The notes beneath the pieces are model-generated. The model made no database searches, was not told where the DNA came from, and worked only from the letters and a program-made list of their open reading frames with translations. A program made the position numbers and the translations under genes. From Multifurca ochricompacta (lineage: Eukaryota; Basidiomycota; Agaricomycetes; Russulales; Russulaceae): a DNA stretch of 64,000 bases. This document shows, one piece after another, positions 1-9,571 of this stretch. Numbering within the stretch: the stretch's first letter is position 1; each line of letters opens with the position of its first letter. Location: NCBI GenBank assembly GCA_022496185.1, contig WTXG01000050.1, positions 1-64,000 of the forward strand. Direction: 5' to 3'.

Positions 1-365
1 GTACCTTAGTAATGATGTACAAGCATGTGATTCCTTACTGGCCAATGGCCTTATTCCCTCTTGTTTATTGTTTGGACTTTGTCCAGCACTTGTGGACTTA
101 TTCCCAGTGCACACAGACCTTCCCTTAGGGTATATAAGGGTGTCTGTTTCATCTCTTACACTTCAGAGTTTCCTTTGTCTCTGAAGTGTAAGTCCTATCT
201 ACTCTGCTAACTACCTTACCAATAACTAACCATCTCTTGTAGATAACTTGTTCTAGGTGTGTAGTATAGCAATATAGAGTTTCCTTTGTCTCTGAAGTAT
301 AACTTGTTCTAGCCTAACCCGCTAACTCTAACAGTCAGTATGCTGCGCCTCATGCCTGTTCAACA
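1..365 (+). repeat. copia LTR, 3' portion, cut by window start
   Basis: This is the reverse-oriented relative of the Copia-1 LTR. It shares the GGTATATAAGGGTGTCTG TATA region (about 129-146) and the inverted repeat CTTACACTTCAGAG / CTCTGAAGTGTAAG just downstream. It ends in ...TGTTCAACA at 365. The first part of the LTR lies outside the window. It is divergent from Copia-1, so it is a different subfamily or an older insertion. Confidence 0.75.
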
Positions 366-792
366 ATGATCTCCTCTGCTGGAAGTGGGTCTAGGTCAGG
401 CAACACTGGGCGATAGATGAATGTGGGGTCATCAGGTGGAGGAGGAACAGAAGTCCCTAGTCATGCTCTGGCATCCTGAAGTAAGGCTAAGGCTCTAGAG
501 CAAATTTCTTGGTCTAAGGTCTGGTTTTGTGTGGTTAGTGTTATTGCCCAAGTGATGTTTATGGTAGGGTCATTTGTCATGGTGAAGGGAGCAGGAGAGG
601 ATGGAGGGGAGTGGGCTGGTGATGGTACTGGAGTGGGGGGAATGGATGGGGCATCCAGCAGTTGTTGTAGTGCTGCTTTTGTTGCTGCATCTTGGATTGC
701 TGCTTGGGTGGCTTCAAAGATGTCAGGGTTAATGATGGGGATGGGTGAATGGCAAGAGGTGGACATTCTGGGGGATTGTCTAAGGAATCACC
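366..792 (-). pseudogene. GAW-lineage ORF3, N-terminal fragment
   Basis: An open frame starts at ATG 766 (MSTSCHSPIPIINPDIFE) and reads to 461. Weaker homology continues to the edge at 366. The residues FEATQAAIQDAATKAAL and the Pro-rich stretch followed by 'TMTNDPT' and 'LTTQNQTLDQEI' align with the start of ORF3 in GAW-6 (57019 downwards) and GAW-1. The rest of the gene is missing, cut by the copia LTRs on both sides. Function unknown. It is the accessory ORF that lies between pol and the 3' LTR in this retrotransposon lineage. Confidence 0.65.
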
Positions 793-952
793 TGTTGAAC
801 AGGCATGAGGCACAGCATACTGACTGGGATGTTAGTGTGTTAAGCTAGACAAAGACAAGTTAACTTCAGAGGTAGAAGAAACTCTTATATACTATACTAC
901 TGACCTAGACAAAGACAAGTTACTACTAAGAGCATTAGTCTCAAGGTATAAT
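793..952 (-). repeat. copia LTR fragment, opposite orientation to 1-365
   Basis: It begins TGTTGAACAGGCATGAGGC, which is the exact inverse of the terminus at 332-365 except for one CpG/CpA difference. It contains the same repeated 'acttcagagrtagaagaaactct' half-hairpins. It is broken at 952 where the GAW-1 LTR starts. Confidence 0.7.
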
Positions 953-1104
953 TGTCACAGCAAGGTGCGGTGCTGTGTCAAGGTTCAAGGTTCAAGGCTA
1001 TCTTGTTGAGGGTCAAGACTTCCTTTCAAGTCAAGTCAAGACTAAGTCAAGTTATGCCAGTCAATGGGCATGTGCGCGAGGCGAAGTCAAGCAGCAACGC
1101 TAAG

Positions 1105-1615
1105 TGTCAAACAATCATGCTGCTGGTTATACTGACTGTGGTTAGTAGCGGTGAGGCTAGAAAAGACAAGTAACTTCAGAGATAGAAGGAACTCTTTATT
1201 ACTACACTACTGACCTAGAAAAGACAAGTACTACATAGAGCGTTAGTCTAAAGGAAGTAGAGAGTAAAGTAAATGGGACTTACACTTCAGAGATAGAAGG
1301 AACTCTGAAGTGTAAGAGACGAAACAGACACCCTTATATACCCATAGGGGCCAGGGGAAATGGTCTGTGCGCACTGGGAATAAGTCCACAAGTGCCGGAC
1401 AATAAACAGAGAGGGATAAAGGCCATTGGCCAAGGAGATATCACATGCTTACTGCGCATTACTAAGTCCATCACTAATCAGCTGAGTAAGAAGGGAAAGA
1501 AGTGTAATAAAGATAACATAAAAAGTCCGATACTCCGAAATCTAATCTAATCTAATCTACAGCTGAAGCGAACCTTAGATGCCTGAAGCATCTCCAGACA
1601 CGTCCTGTGTCAACA
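1105..1615 (-). repeat. Copia-1 3' LTR
   Basis: It starts TGTCAAACAATC and ends CTGTGTCAACA in plus-strand reading. It is 511 bp, the same length as the partner at 7128-7638. It carries the TATA box, the R-region hairpin and a short (TCTAA)n run near 1541-1560. The bases just inside it (1616-1625) read in reverse as a purine-rich ATGGAGGGA, the expected PPT. Confidence 0.97.
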
Positions 1616-1867
1616 TCCCTCCATGGTGAAGGCATCGATCATTTAAGTGAAATGAATTGAATGAGCACACTGCTGTTCACAATTGAACGAACATATCACC
1701 AGCCAGAGATCCAACTTCTCTAACTCTTTGTGAGTTTTGCATACGAGTTGTAGATTCGCTTATGCAAGTCTACACACCTCTTGCATCACTCTCGAGGTCG
1801 AGAACGTGCTCATGTGGCATGGTGGGAAAGTGAAAATGGTGAACAAAGTCTCCAAATTCCAGCTCCT

Positions 1868-3688
1868 TCATTCCAGCACTAGTCCAAATCCAGTTACCAT
1901 GAGATCAAAAGATGATCTCGGCAGAGACTTTGTAAGGCCATCTGCCAGCATCTCTCCAGTGGGAGTTCGCACCAAGTCTATCTGGTGTGATTCTACATAC
2001 TCCCTAATGGCATGGTACTTTATTGGTATGTGCTTTGATCGCCTTCCTGTGACAGGGTTTAATGCAAGATCTACTGCACCCTTGTTGTCACAATGCAGTT
2101 GTATGGGTGAAGAAACTTCATACCCCAACTCCTGCATAAACGTCCTATACCACACTGCCTGATTTGAAGCCTCAGCAAGGCTCATATACTCGGCTTCAGT
2201 GGTGGACTGTGCTACTGTCTTTTGCTTCCTGGAACACCAGCTAATGGCTCCATTGGCAAGGAAAAAGACATAGCCTGAGGTGGAGTGGCGGTCCTCTTGA
2301 TCTCCCCATGAGGAATCCGCATAGCCATGAAGGCCAACTTCACCATTCCCTCCAGAATAGCGCAACTTGTAGTCTTTTGTAGCATTTAGATAGGCTAAGA
2401 CATACTTTGCTAGTCGCATGTGCTGCTGGGAAGGGTTGGAAGCAAATTGGCTAAGGCGTGCAACAGCAAAACTAATGTCAGGTCTGCTTCCAATCTGCAC
2501 CCAGAGCAGAGACCCCATTAACTGCTGATACCTCTTAATATCAGAGGTAGATGCCTGGTCTTCAAACTTGACCAAATGAACATCCACGCCAGAGGGTAGA
2601 GGAGTATATACTGGGTTGGAATCCCCCATTCCAAACCTCTCAACTATGGAGGATACATAGGCTGTCTGGTCGATATCTAGTGTCTTGTTAGGACGGTCCC
2701 TGGTGATGTTAACTCCAAGGTAAGACTGGATTTCGCCAAGATCGGTCATCTCATATCGGCTAGATAGAGAGTCCTTCAGCCATTGAATCTTCTTAGTGGA
2801 GGACCCAAGTATAGTGATGTCATCAACATATAAAATGACGAAAAGTGAACCATCCCCCTCTTGGTGATGATACACATATACTCCTGCATCAGAGTACGTC
2901 TGAGTAAAGCTCAGTTCATTGAGAACTGCATGGAATTGCAAGTTCCATGCTCGGGAAGCTTGTTTGAGGCCATACAGAGCCTTCTGTAGCCTACAAACTT
3001 TGGACTCTTGTCCAGCAACGACGAAACCAACGGGTTGCTCCATGTAAATCTCCTCATCCAGATCGCCATGTAGGAATGCCGATTTGACATCCATTTGGTG
3101 GATTTCCCAATCCTCAAGCGCGGCCAACGCTAATAATAGTCTAAGAGACTCAAATCTGGCTACTGGGGAGAAGGTTTCATCGAAGTCCACCCCCTCTATT
3201 TGGGTGAACCCTTTTGCTACAAGCCTAGCACGAAAGCGTCCATCTGCTTTCAATTTAAAGACCCATTTGGACTTTACAGCCTTTCTACCTTCAGGAAGGT
3301 CTTCAAGGCGCCACACTTTAAGTTTTTCTAGGGCATCAATTTCATATTGACATGCCTCAAGCCAATTACTGGCATTATCAGACTCCATTGCTTCTTTAAA
3401 AGTAAGAGGATCCCTGTAAGGGGATCCTGCAGCATTGAGTAGATCCATCTGACCAAGTCTGGAAGAACCCTGCACAAACTCTGCATTATCCTCATTGTAG
3501 AAGCGAGGATTCAGACGATGATTGTGATTGGGACGTGCAGTATCCAAGTCTAAATCTTCTTGGATTGCCCTATCTCGTCGTTCAGAGCGTGGACTTGTCC
3601 TCTGAAAATTAGGTTGAGGAATTCTGTCAGCAATCCTTTGTGATTTTCTGATTGCTTTGGTTCTTTTGGGAGGGGAGGATGGTTCCAT
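1868..3688 (-). CDS. Copia-1 Pol, reverse transcriptase and RNase H
   Basis: This is the C-terminal part of the copia polyprotein, about 600 residues. RT_Ty1/copia hallmarks are visible: 'VKSKWVFKLKADG', 'ETFSPVARFESLR', 'MDVKSAFLHGDLDEEIYMEQP', 'LYGLKQASRAW' and the catalytic 'YVDD' near residue 285. RNase H follows with 'GYADSSWGDQ', 'STTEAEYMSLAEA' and 'HCDNKGAVDLA'. No internal stop is present. The first ATG of this frame (3688) is not a natural start. The protein continues from the preceding frame after a one-base shift near 3715. Function: synthesises cDNA and degrades the RNA strand inside the virus-like particle. Confidence 0.92.
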   Translation of the reverse strand: MEPSSPPKRTKAIRKSQRIADRIPQPNFQRTSPRSERRDRAIQEDLDLDTARPNHNHRLNPRFYNEDNAEFVQGSSRLGQMDLLNAAGSPYRDPLTFKEAMESDNASNWLEACQYEIDALEKLKVWRLEDLPEGRKAVKSKWVFKLKADGRFRARLVAKGFTQIEGVDFDETFSPVARFESLRLLLALAALEDWEIHQMDVKSAFLHGDLDEEIYMEQPVGFVVAGQESKVCRLQKALYGLKQASRAWNLQFHAVLNELSFTQTYSDAGVYVYHHQEGDGSLFVILYVDDITILGSSTKKIQWLKDSLSSRYEMTDLGEIQSYLGVNITRDRPNKTLDIDQTAYVSSIVERFGMGDSNPVYTPLPSGVDVHLVKFEDQASTSDIKRYQQLMGSLLWVQIGSRPDISFAVARLSQFASNPSQQHMRLAKYVLAYLNATKDYKLRYSGGNGEVGLHGYADSSWGDQEDRHSTSGYVFFLANGAISWCSRKQKTVAQSTTEAEYMSLAEASNQAVWYRTFMQELGYEVSSPIQLHCDNKGAVDLALNPVTGRRSKHIPIKYHAIREYVESHQIDLVRTPTGEMLADGLTKSLPRSSFDLMVTGFGLVLE

Positions 3689-4191
3689 GATTTGAGATGG
3701 AGGGGTCTGATATATAGTCTGGGTAGTGTGGTGTCTACATTACGTGTGGGTGTGGTAGGCTGTGGTGGTAATTGAGGAGGTACGATGTCCTCCTGTTCCT
3801 CTTCCAGGTCTTCCTCATTCTGAGGAGCCTCAGGAACATGCGTAGCTGTTGCTGGTGGTGGCTGGACATGGCCACCAGGTAAAGTAAATGAGCCACCTTC
3901 GCTAGGTTGCTCTATAGGTTTGCCTGCTCTGTTGTCCTTATCAGAGCGGGATGGGAAGGATCTCTCATCAAATGTAACATCTCGTGAAAAAATGAGAGAC
4001 CGGATACGACTATCCCAAAGTGTATAGCCCTTAGAAGTGGGCTCATATCCGACAAAGACGGCTTCCCTGGCTTTGGGATCTAATTTACGCCGCTTGCCCT
4101 CTGGAACATGATAATAGGCTTTGCATCCAAAGACCTTAAAATACGAGACATCTGGTTTGTTCCCAACCAGAAGCTCAAGCGGATTTTCCAC
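3550..4191 (-). CDS. Copia-1 Pol, middle section (integrase C-terminus and linker)
   Basis: This frame carries the part between integrase and RT. 'ENPLELLVGNKPDVSYFKVFGCKAYYHVPEGKRRKLDPKA' is typical of the copia integrase C-terminal region ('FGCxAYxHVP...KLDPKAxxxxFVGY'), then comes an acidic/Pro-rich linker. It is out of frame with both neighbours: a shift near 4190 joins it to the integrase core and one near 3715 joins it to RT. The last residues before 3550 are read in the wrong frame. These look like disabling indels rather than programmed shifts, because copia elements normally use a single frame here. Confidence 0.8.
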   Translation of the reverse strand: MENPLELLVGNKPDVSYFKVFGCKAYYHVPEGKRRKLDPKAREAVFVGYEPTSKGYTLWDSRIRSLIFSRDVTFDERSFPSRSDKDNRAGKPIEQPSEGGSFTLPGGHVQPPPATATHVPEAPQNEEDLEEEQEDIVPPQLPPQPTTPTRNVDTTLPRLYIRPLHLKSWNHPPLPKEPKQSENHKGLLTEFLNLIFRGQVHALNDEIGQSKKI

Positions 4192-6188
4192 TTATTAGAA
4201 CGAATGGGAGTTCTGTTATAAATATGACATGCTGTCTCGACAGCACACTCCCAGAAACCGAGAGATAGGCCAGCATCGTGCAGCATGCTAGTGCCTTTTT
4301 CCATAATGGTTCTATTAAATCTCTCGGCCCTTCCATTCTGTTGTGGGCTATACGGCATCGTAAGTTTATGCTCTATGCCATAATCTTCAAGTGTTGCCTT
4401 CAGCGCCTTGTTCACATACTCGCCACCACGATCTGTGTGAAGACACTTGATTTTATGATTAAATTTGTTTTCAAGTAGTGTCTTCAGTTTATTGAAAACT
4501 GGTGTGAACAGATCTTTAGACTTCATTGGAACGATTAAAGCATATCTGCTAAAATCGTCCAAGAAGGTGGCAAAGTATAGATTCCCTTGTATTGAACTGC
4601 ACTGCAAGGGACCTACAAGATCACTATGAAGGATCTCAAGGGGGGCTGATGCGCGCTTTGAAGATGGGGGAAATGGAAGACGATGGGACTTGCCCATTTC
4701 ACAGCCATAACACGGCTTGTCTTCCACTTGGCTATTATTAATATTGAGGCCTTTAACCGCCTCAGGAGCATATCTTTTCAGGGCTTCTTTAGACATATGG
4801 CCCATTCTTTGATGCCAGATTTCAAGTGAGGCAGATGCAGATGTATGGATACTGCTTAGGACGTGTTTGCCTAGTACCCAATACAATTTGCCAAACTTCC
4901 ATGCTTCCGCTATTATATTGTCGCCATATTTTATTGTTGCCTTCTTATTATCAAAGAACACAGTTGCCCCTTTTTCTACTAGGGCACTGGTGGAGAGTAT
5001 TTTATGTCCTCCAGGCATGTGGAGCACATTGCTTAGTTCCAAGTCGAAACCTTGATCAGTTCTGATGATCACTGTGCCAACACCACTTGTTTTGACTATG
5101 GAGTTGTCGCCAAGTGATACTTCATGAGTGCTGTCGACTTTATATGTATCAAAGTCTTCAAGGTTAGGACTGAAATGAGCCGTTGCTCCACTATCGAGCA
5201 TCCAATAATCTGAGTTGATATCCAGATTATAGGTGTGAACATAAAGGCGAATGCGAGGTGCTTCTTGCACCTCCTCTATTTTGCCACTACCGTTAACTAC
5301 AGTGGCTATAGTATGTACATTTTGGGCCTCAGCCCTCTTCTTGTTCCCTGCCTTGCCCTTTTTGGCATTCTCCAGGTCCTTCTTCTTCTTTGCGCAAGCG
5401 TTGGACTTGTGTCCAGGCTTTTGGCAATAGAAGCAGACCACCCCTTGTGAACCAGGGGCAGCAGCGGGAAGTGGTGATAAATTTGTAGGTTTTTTAGTTT
5501 TGACAGGTGCAGCCTTAGATAGGACTGCACTACCACTTCCCGAGGGACCTGCCAGGCGACTTTCCTCATTTAGGAACCTCTGCACAAGGTCCTGAGGAGA
5601 GAGCCGCTCTGGATCGCCAGAGGCCAGTATAGAGCCGGCAATGGCACTGTAGGATTCAGGGAGAGCTTTCAGCAATATGAAGCTCATCTGGAGGTCATTG
5701 ACCTCCATCCCATTCTCCCTAAGGGTACTCCTGGCATCCAGGACCTTTTGTAATTGGGTCCTGAATGTCTGTCCTTCATCAAGACGGAAGGACACCAGGG
5801 CAAGCCACAAGTTATATGTGGCCATGCTACCTACAGAGCCATAAAGCCGCTCCAACTTATTATACTTCTCACTAAGAGAAGGATAATTGGCATCAGAGGC
5901 TACTTGGGAGTAGACCTCTTGGGTTACATTAAGAAAGAGGAGCCCAATTAGCATTTCCTCTTCTCCCATCCATTCCCTGAGGATGGGATCAATGACTTCC
6001 TTCTGCATTTTCTCCTTTTCCTCCTTGTCCTCTGGGAGGAGGGGCATATCAGGGTAAGGTGTAAGAATGTGCCTCCTGAGCCCATTCATCCTCAAAAGGG
6101 CATTGAAGTTGGCAGACCAGACCTGCCAGTTGGAGCCATCAAGGCGCTCCATCTTGGAGGAGGGAGGGAAGACAATTGAAGACGGCAT
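4080..6188 (-). CDS. Copia-1 Gag, protease and integrase core
   Basis: The start chosen is ATG at 6188 (MPSSIVFPPSSKMERLDGSNW); an upstream in-frame ATG at 6218 is also possible. Domains in order: a Gag of the UBN2/copia type ('LDGSNWQVW'), a CCHC zinc knuckle 'CFYCQKPGHKSNAC' near residue 265, protease 'WMLDSGATAHFS' near 345, GAG-pre-integrase/HHCC finger ('HQRMGHMS...CYGCEMGK'), then the DDE core with 'HSDLVGPL', 'LHTDRGGEY' and 'YSPQQNGRAERFNRT'. The frame drifts after 'NRTPIRSN' near 4190 and the last tens of residues are out-of-frame read-through. Gag and Pol share one frame, as in many copia elements. Confidence 0.92.
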   Translation of the reverse strand: MPSSIVFPPSSKMERLDGSNWQVWSANFNALLRMNGLRRHILTPYPDMPLLPEDKEEKEKMQKEVIDPILREWMGEEEMLIGLLFLNVTQEVYSQVASDANYPSLSEKYNKLERLYGSVGSMATYNLWLALVSFRLDEGQTFRTQLQKVLDARSTLRENGMEVNDLQMSFILLKALPESYSAIAGSILASGDPERLSPQDLVQRFLNEESRLAGPSGSGSAVLSKAAPVKTKKPTNLSPLPAAAPGSQGVVCFYCQKPGHKSNACAKKKKDLENAKKGKAGNKKRAEAQNVHTIATVVNGSGKIEEVQEAPRIRLYVHTYNLDINSDYWMLDSGATAHFSPNLEDFDTYKVDSTHEVSLGDNSIVKTSGVGTVIIRTDQGFDLELSNVLHMPGGHKILSTSALVEKGATVFFDNKKATIKYGDNIIAEAWKFGKLYWVLGKHVLSSIHTSASASLEIWHQRMGHMSKEALKRYAPEAVKGLNINNSQVEDKPCYGCEMGKSHRLPFPPSSKRASAPLEILHSDLVGPLQCSSIQGNLYFATFLDDFSRYALIVPMKSKDLFTPVFNKLKTLLENKFNHKIKCLHTDRGGEYVNKALKATLEDYGIEHKLTMPYSPQQNGRAERFNRTIMEKGTSMLHDAGLSLGFWECAVETACHIYNRTPIRSNKWKIRLSFWLGTNQMSRILRSLDAKPIIMFQRASGVN

Positions 6189-6218
6189 TTTGAGATGTAT
6201 AAAAGTTCCTGGTTCCAA

Positions 6219-7113
6219 GGAGCAATTAGAACCAGTGCCCAGGTCTCGCTTAAGAGTGCCACCCCATACTGCGGCGCTATGCTTCAGAACCTAAGAAGGT
6301 CCCGCCTTTGTTGTGCGACTTTCTAGGTATAGTAAAAGCTGTCTAGCGCAATCCTGTAACTAGACATAAGCTCTGGTAGACTAGCCAGAGTGTCTAGTGT
6401 AAACAAGACTGGGAGTCATGTCATGGAGGAGCCAACCGCAAGTTCCATTAGAGACAAAGGGTGTATAGCCCTTCCTCTAATGCTGGTGGTGGAGTCCATG
6501 ATTAAGCCCTAGATGATTGGGGCCATGACTGAGTAGATGACTAGTCTGTCTCTGGTAGGGCGTGGTTACCCTACAAAGGCAACGGATACTTATGCCCAGA
6601 GATGAAGACTATATCTACTATGTATAGACTATAGTAGTGCAGCCTACTTGTATCGAGCCCAAGCGTCATGGGAGTGACTACCCATGCCTTGTTCTAGACC
6701 CTAAACTCTACCTGCAGGTCGCTAAACCTGGCTTACGGATCGAGCCAAGCATTAACTGGACTTAAAGCCACAAGCTTCTGGCTATAGGCCTACTAAGACT
6801 ATCTATGGGACAAAAACCCAGCTACAACTAAGAAATTTACTAATACCTAGTGCGCACTCAAGGAGCTCAAGATGTTTCACCCGCTTAGGGTCCCTCATCA
6901 TCTTTTGCAAGAACCCCGAAGGGCTAGCCAAACAGTTCAGGATGAGCAGTAAACTGCATCATCCTGTGGGGTGTTAAGGTGCACAGACAGTAAATAAGAA
7001 AGCTCACAGGAAGAAGCTGGTGGGAAAGACTTTGAAGCTTTTGTGAGCTTGAGTGCAAAAAGCGAGTTGGGCTGTTTATGAACAAAGGGAATATAAACAG
7101 TCAGTATGAGCGG
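6219..7113 (-). other. Copia-1 5' leader, no gene seen
   Basis: There are about 900 bp between the PBS and gag. No credible ORF, tRNA or conserved domain was found. It is unusually long for a copia leader and may hold packaging signals, but nothing specific can be claimed. Confidence 0.5.
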
Positions 7114-7127
7114 CAGGGCCCATAACC
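7114..7127 (-). promoter_or_regulatory. Copia-1 primer-binding site (half initiator tRNA-Met type)
   Basis: Directly inside the 5' LTR the plus strand reads GGGCCCATAACC, which equals the anticodon-arm sequence of eukaryotic initiator tRNA-Met. The element strand (GGTTATGGGCCC) is therefore complementary to the 3' end of a cleaved tRNAi-Met half, as in Drosophila copia. The same motif recurs at Copia-2 near 46392-46401. Confidence 0.8.
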
Positions 7128-7638
7128 TGTCAAACAATCATGCTGCTGGTTATACTGACTGTGGTTAGTAGCGGTGAGGCTAGAAAAGACAAGTAACTTC
7201 AGAGATAGAAGGAACTCTTTATTACTACACTACTGACCTAGAAAAGACAAGTACTACATAGAGCGTTAGTCTAAAGGAAGTAGAGAGTAAAGTAAATGGG
7301 ACTTACACTTCAGAGATAGAAGGAACTCTGAAGTGTAAGAGACGAAACAGACACCCTTATATACCCATAGGGGCCAGGGGAAATGGTCTGTGCGCACTGG
7401 GAATAAGTCCACAAGTGCCGGACAATAAACAGAGAGGGATAAAGGCCATTGGCCAAGGAGATATCACATGCTTACTGCGCATTACTAAGTCCATCACTAA
7501 TCAGCTGAGTAAGAAGGGAAAGAAGTGTAATAAAGATAACATAAAAAGTCCGATACTCCGAAATCTAATCTAATCTAATCTACAGCTGAAGCGAACCTTA
7601 GATGCCTGAAGCATCTCCAGACACATCCTGTGTCAACA
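7128..7638 (-). repeat. Copia-1 5' LTR with promoter
   Basis: It is 511 bp, TGTCAAAC...GTCAACA. On the minus strand a TATATAAG box lies at 7363-7356. About 24 nt downstream is a 14-bp perfect inverted repeat (7339-7326 / 7315-7302) around a 10-nt loop, probably at the start of the R region of the RNA. Confidence 0.95.
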
Positions 7639-7798
7639 CTAAGTCCTGCCACAAGTTCCTGGGGTCGAAGTCCTTCTAAGGTGCAAGCTTAGAAGGTTCA
7701 AGTGGGGGTCTCTCAATTCAATGGAGTGAGTCCTAATGCACCTGTATTGCTACAGAAGAACAGACTTAAGGTCCTGTTCAGCTGTCACTAGGTTTATA

Positions 7799-8306
7799 TG
7801 TCAAACAATCATGCTGCTGGTTATACTGACTGTTGTTAGTAGCAGTGAGGCTAGAAAGACAAGTATACTTCAGAGGTTGAAGAAACTCTCTATTAACTAT
7901 ACTACTGACCTAGAAAGACAAGTATCTACAGGAGACGTTAGTCAAAGGATAGTAGAGAGTATAGTAAGACTTACACTTCAGAGGTTGAAGAAACTCTGAA
8001 GTGAAAGAGACGAAACAGACACCCTTATATACCCATGGGGGCCAGGGGAAACAGTCTGTGCGCACTGGGAATAAGTCCACAAGTGCCGGACAATAAACAA
8101 AGAGAGATAAAGGCCATTGGCCAAAGAGATATCACGTGCTTACTGTGCATTACTAAGGACATCACTAATCAGCTGAGTAAGGTGAGAAAGAAATGTAATA
8201 AAGATAACATAAAAAGTCCGATACTCCGAAATCTAATCTAATCTAATCTACAGCTGAAGCGAACCTTAGATGCCTGAAGCATCTCCAGACACATCCTGTG
8301 TCAACA
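7799..8306 (-). repeat. solo copia LTR
   Basis: It is 508 bp, a close relative of the Copia-1 LTR (TGTCAAAC...GTCAACA), flanked by TTATA at 7794-7798 and 8307-8311. There is no internal region, so it arose by LTR-LTR recombination. It lies in the TATA-box region of the GAW-1 LTR. Confidence 0.93.
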
Positions 8307-8673
8307 TTATACAGTGCCTCACAAAACTGAGTCAATGTTTTGCACTTTTGCACTGTTTGTTGAATATCACATCAGCCAAAACAAATATAAACAAAGTCTT
8401 GGTATACCATAAAAGGTACAAGATAAGGGTTATGTAATGCAACAATAATTATGTAAGTCTGATCAAAACCTGTGGAGCTATGCCCATTTCAAATTGGGGA
8501 CTCATTGACTCAGTTTTGTGAGGGGGTATCAGAAATATCAGAATCTGATGCTCCACCAAATGTACAGCAACCAATCCTTAATATATGGTTACCATAGTTA
8601 TCTTAATATTGATGGGACCTGGAATAGAGCTATTTAACCATGGTTTACATTCTCAGAACATTATAATTTCCCA

Positions 8674-9117
8674 ATGCACCCCACCTCCTCTGCTCAGAAA
8701 GAAAACATGCTCTCTCTGGCCTCTGAAGGTCATTCCACTGACACTATTGCCTCCAGACTCAGCCTCAGCCAGTCCACAGTCTCTTTGATACTCAGAACCC
8801 TCCATTTTGACCAGCAAACCTCCTCTGGTGGCCATCCTTCCAAGCTCTCCACTACCTCCCAGAGGGCTATCTTCACTCAAATGACTACTGGAAAGGCTTC
8901 TAATGCTGTCCAGGCCACCAATTACATCAAGACCATCATCCCCACTTCAGTCCCCTCAGAAACAGTCAGGAGAGTGCTCAGAAAAAGCTCATTCAAGGCT
9001 GTGGTGAAGACAAAAAAGCACTTGCTTAGTGCAAGGCATAGGCAGAAGAGGTTGGCCTTTGCTTTCAAGTACCAAAACTGGACTGTGGAGGACTGGCATC
9101 TGACCCAAACCTGTTGA
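8674..9117 (+). pseudogene. Tc1-type transposase, N-terminal half (left arm)
   Basis: MHPTSSAQKENMLSLASEG is followed by a helix-turn-helix ('HSTDTIASRLSLSQSTVSLILR') and a second DNA-binding region ('SETVRRVLRKSSFKAVVKTKK'). It continues to 'FAFKYQNWTVEDW', where the palindrome centre cuts it off before the DDE catalytic core. This part would bind the terminal inverted repeats. Without the catalytic half it cannot transpose. Confidence 0.85.
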
Positions 9118-9571
9118 TTTTGGTCTCATCTGACCAAATCACCCTCTTCCAGTCCTCCACAGTCCAGTTTTGGTACTTGAAAGCAAAGGCCAACCTCTTC
9201 TGCCTATGCCTTGCACTAAGCAAGTGCTTTTTTGTCTTCACCACAGCCTTGAATGAGCTTTTTCTGAGCACTCTCCTGACTGTTTCTGAGGGGACTGAAG
9301 TGGGGATGATGGTCTTGATGTAATTGGTGGCCTGGACAGCATTAGAAGCCTTTCCAGTAGTCATTTGAGTGAAGATAGCCCTCTGGGAGGTAGTGGAGAG
9401 CTTGGAAGGATGGCCACCAGAGGAGGTTTGCTGGTCAAAATGGAGGGTTCTGAGTATCAAAGAGACTGTGGACTGGCTGAGGCTGAGTCTGGAGGCAATA
9501 GTGTCAGTGGAATGACCTTCAGAGGCCAGAGAGAGCATGTTTTCTTTCTGAGCAGAGGAGGTGGGGTGCAT
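9065..9571 (-). pseudogene. Tc1-type transposase, N-terminal half (right arm)
   Basis: It is identical to the left-arm copy over the arm. It reads slightly further through the spacer, adding 'KRVIWSDETKINRFGSD', which includes the first catalytic Asp (WSDETK). It then runs into the antisense of the other arm. This shows the spacer is true transposase sequence belonging to the right copy. Confidence 0.85.

Larger units (their letters stand above)
1105..7638 (-). mobile_element. Copia-1, complete Ty1/copia retrotransposon
   Basis: The element is 6534 bp with two 511-bp LTRs and a perfect 5-bp target-site duplication, CTAAG, at 1100-1104 and 7639-7643. The LTRs appear to differ at a single CpG (CACGTCC versus CACATCC), so insertion is recent. 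The order in the minus direction is LTR, half-tRNA PBS, a leader of about 0.9 kb, gag-PR-IN, RT-RNase H, polypurine tract (ATGGAGGGA) and LTR. IN before RT defines copia. Two frame breaks in pol (near 4190 and 3715) make this copy non-functional unless it is complemented. It sits inside the GAW-1 LTR. Confidence 0.97.
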
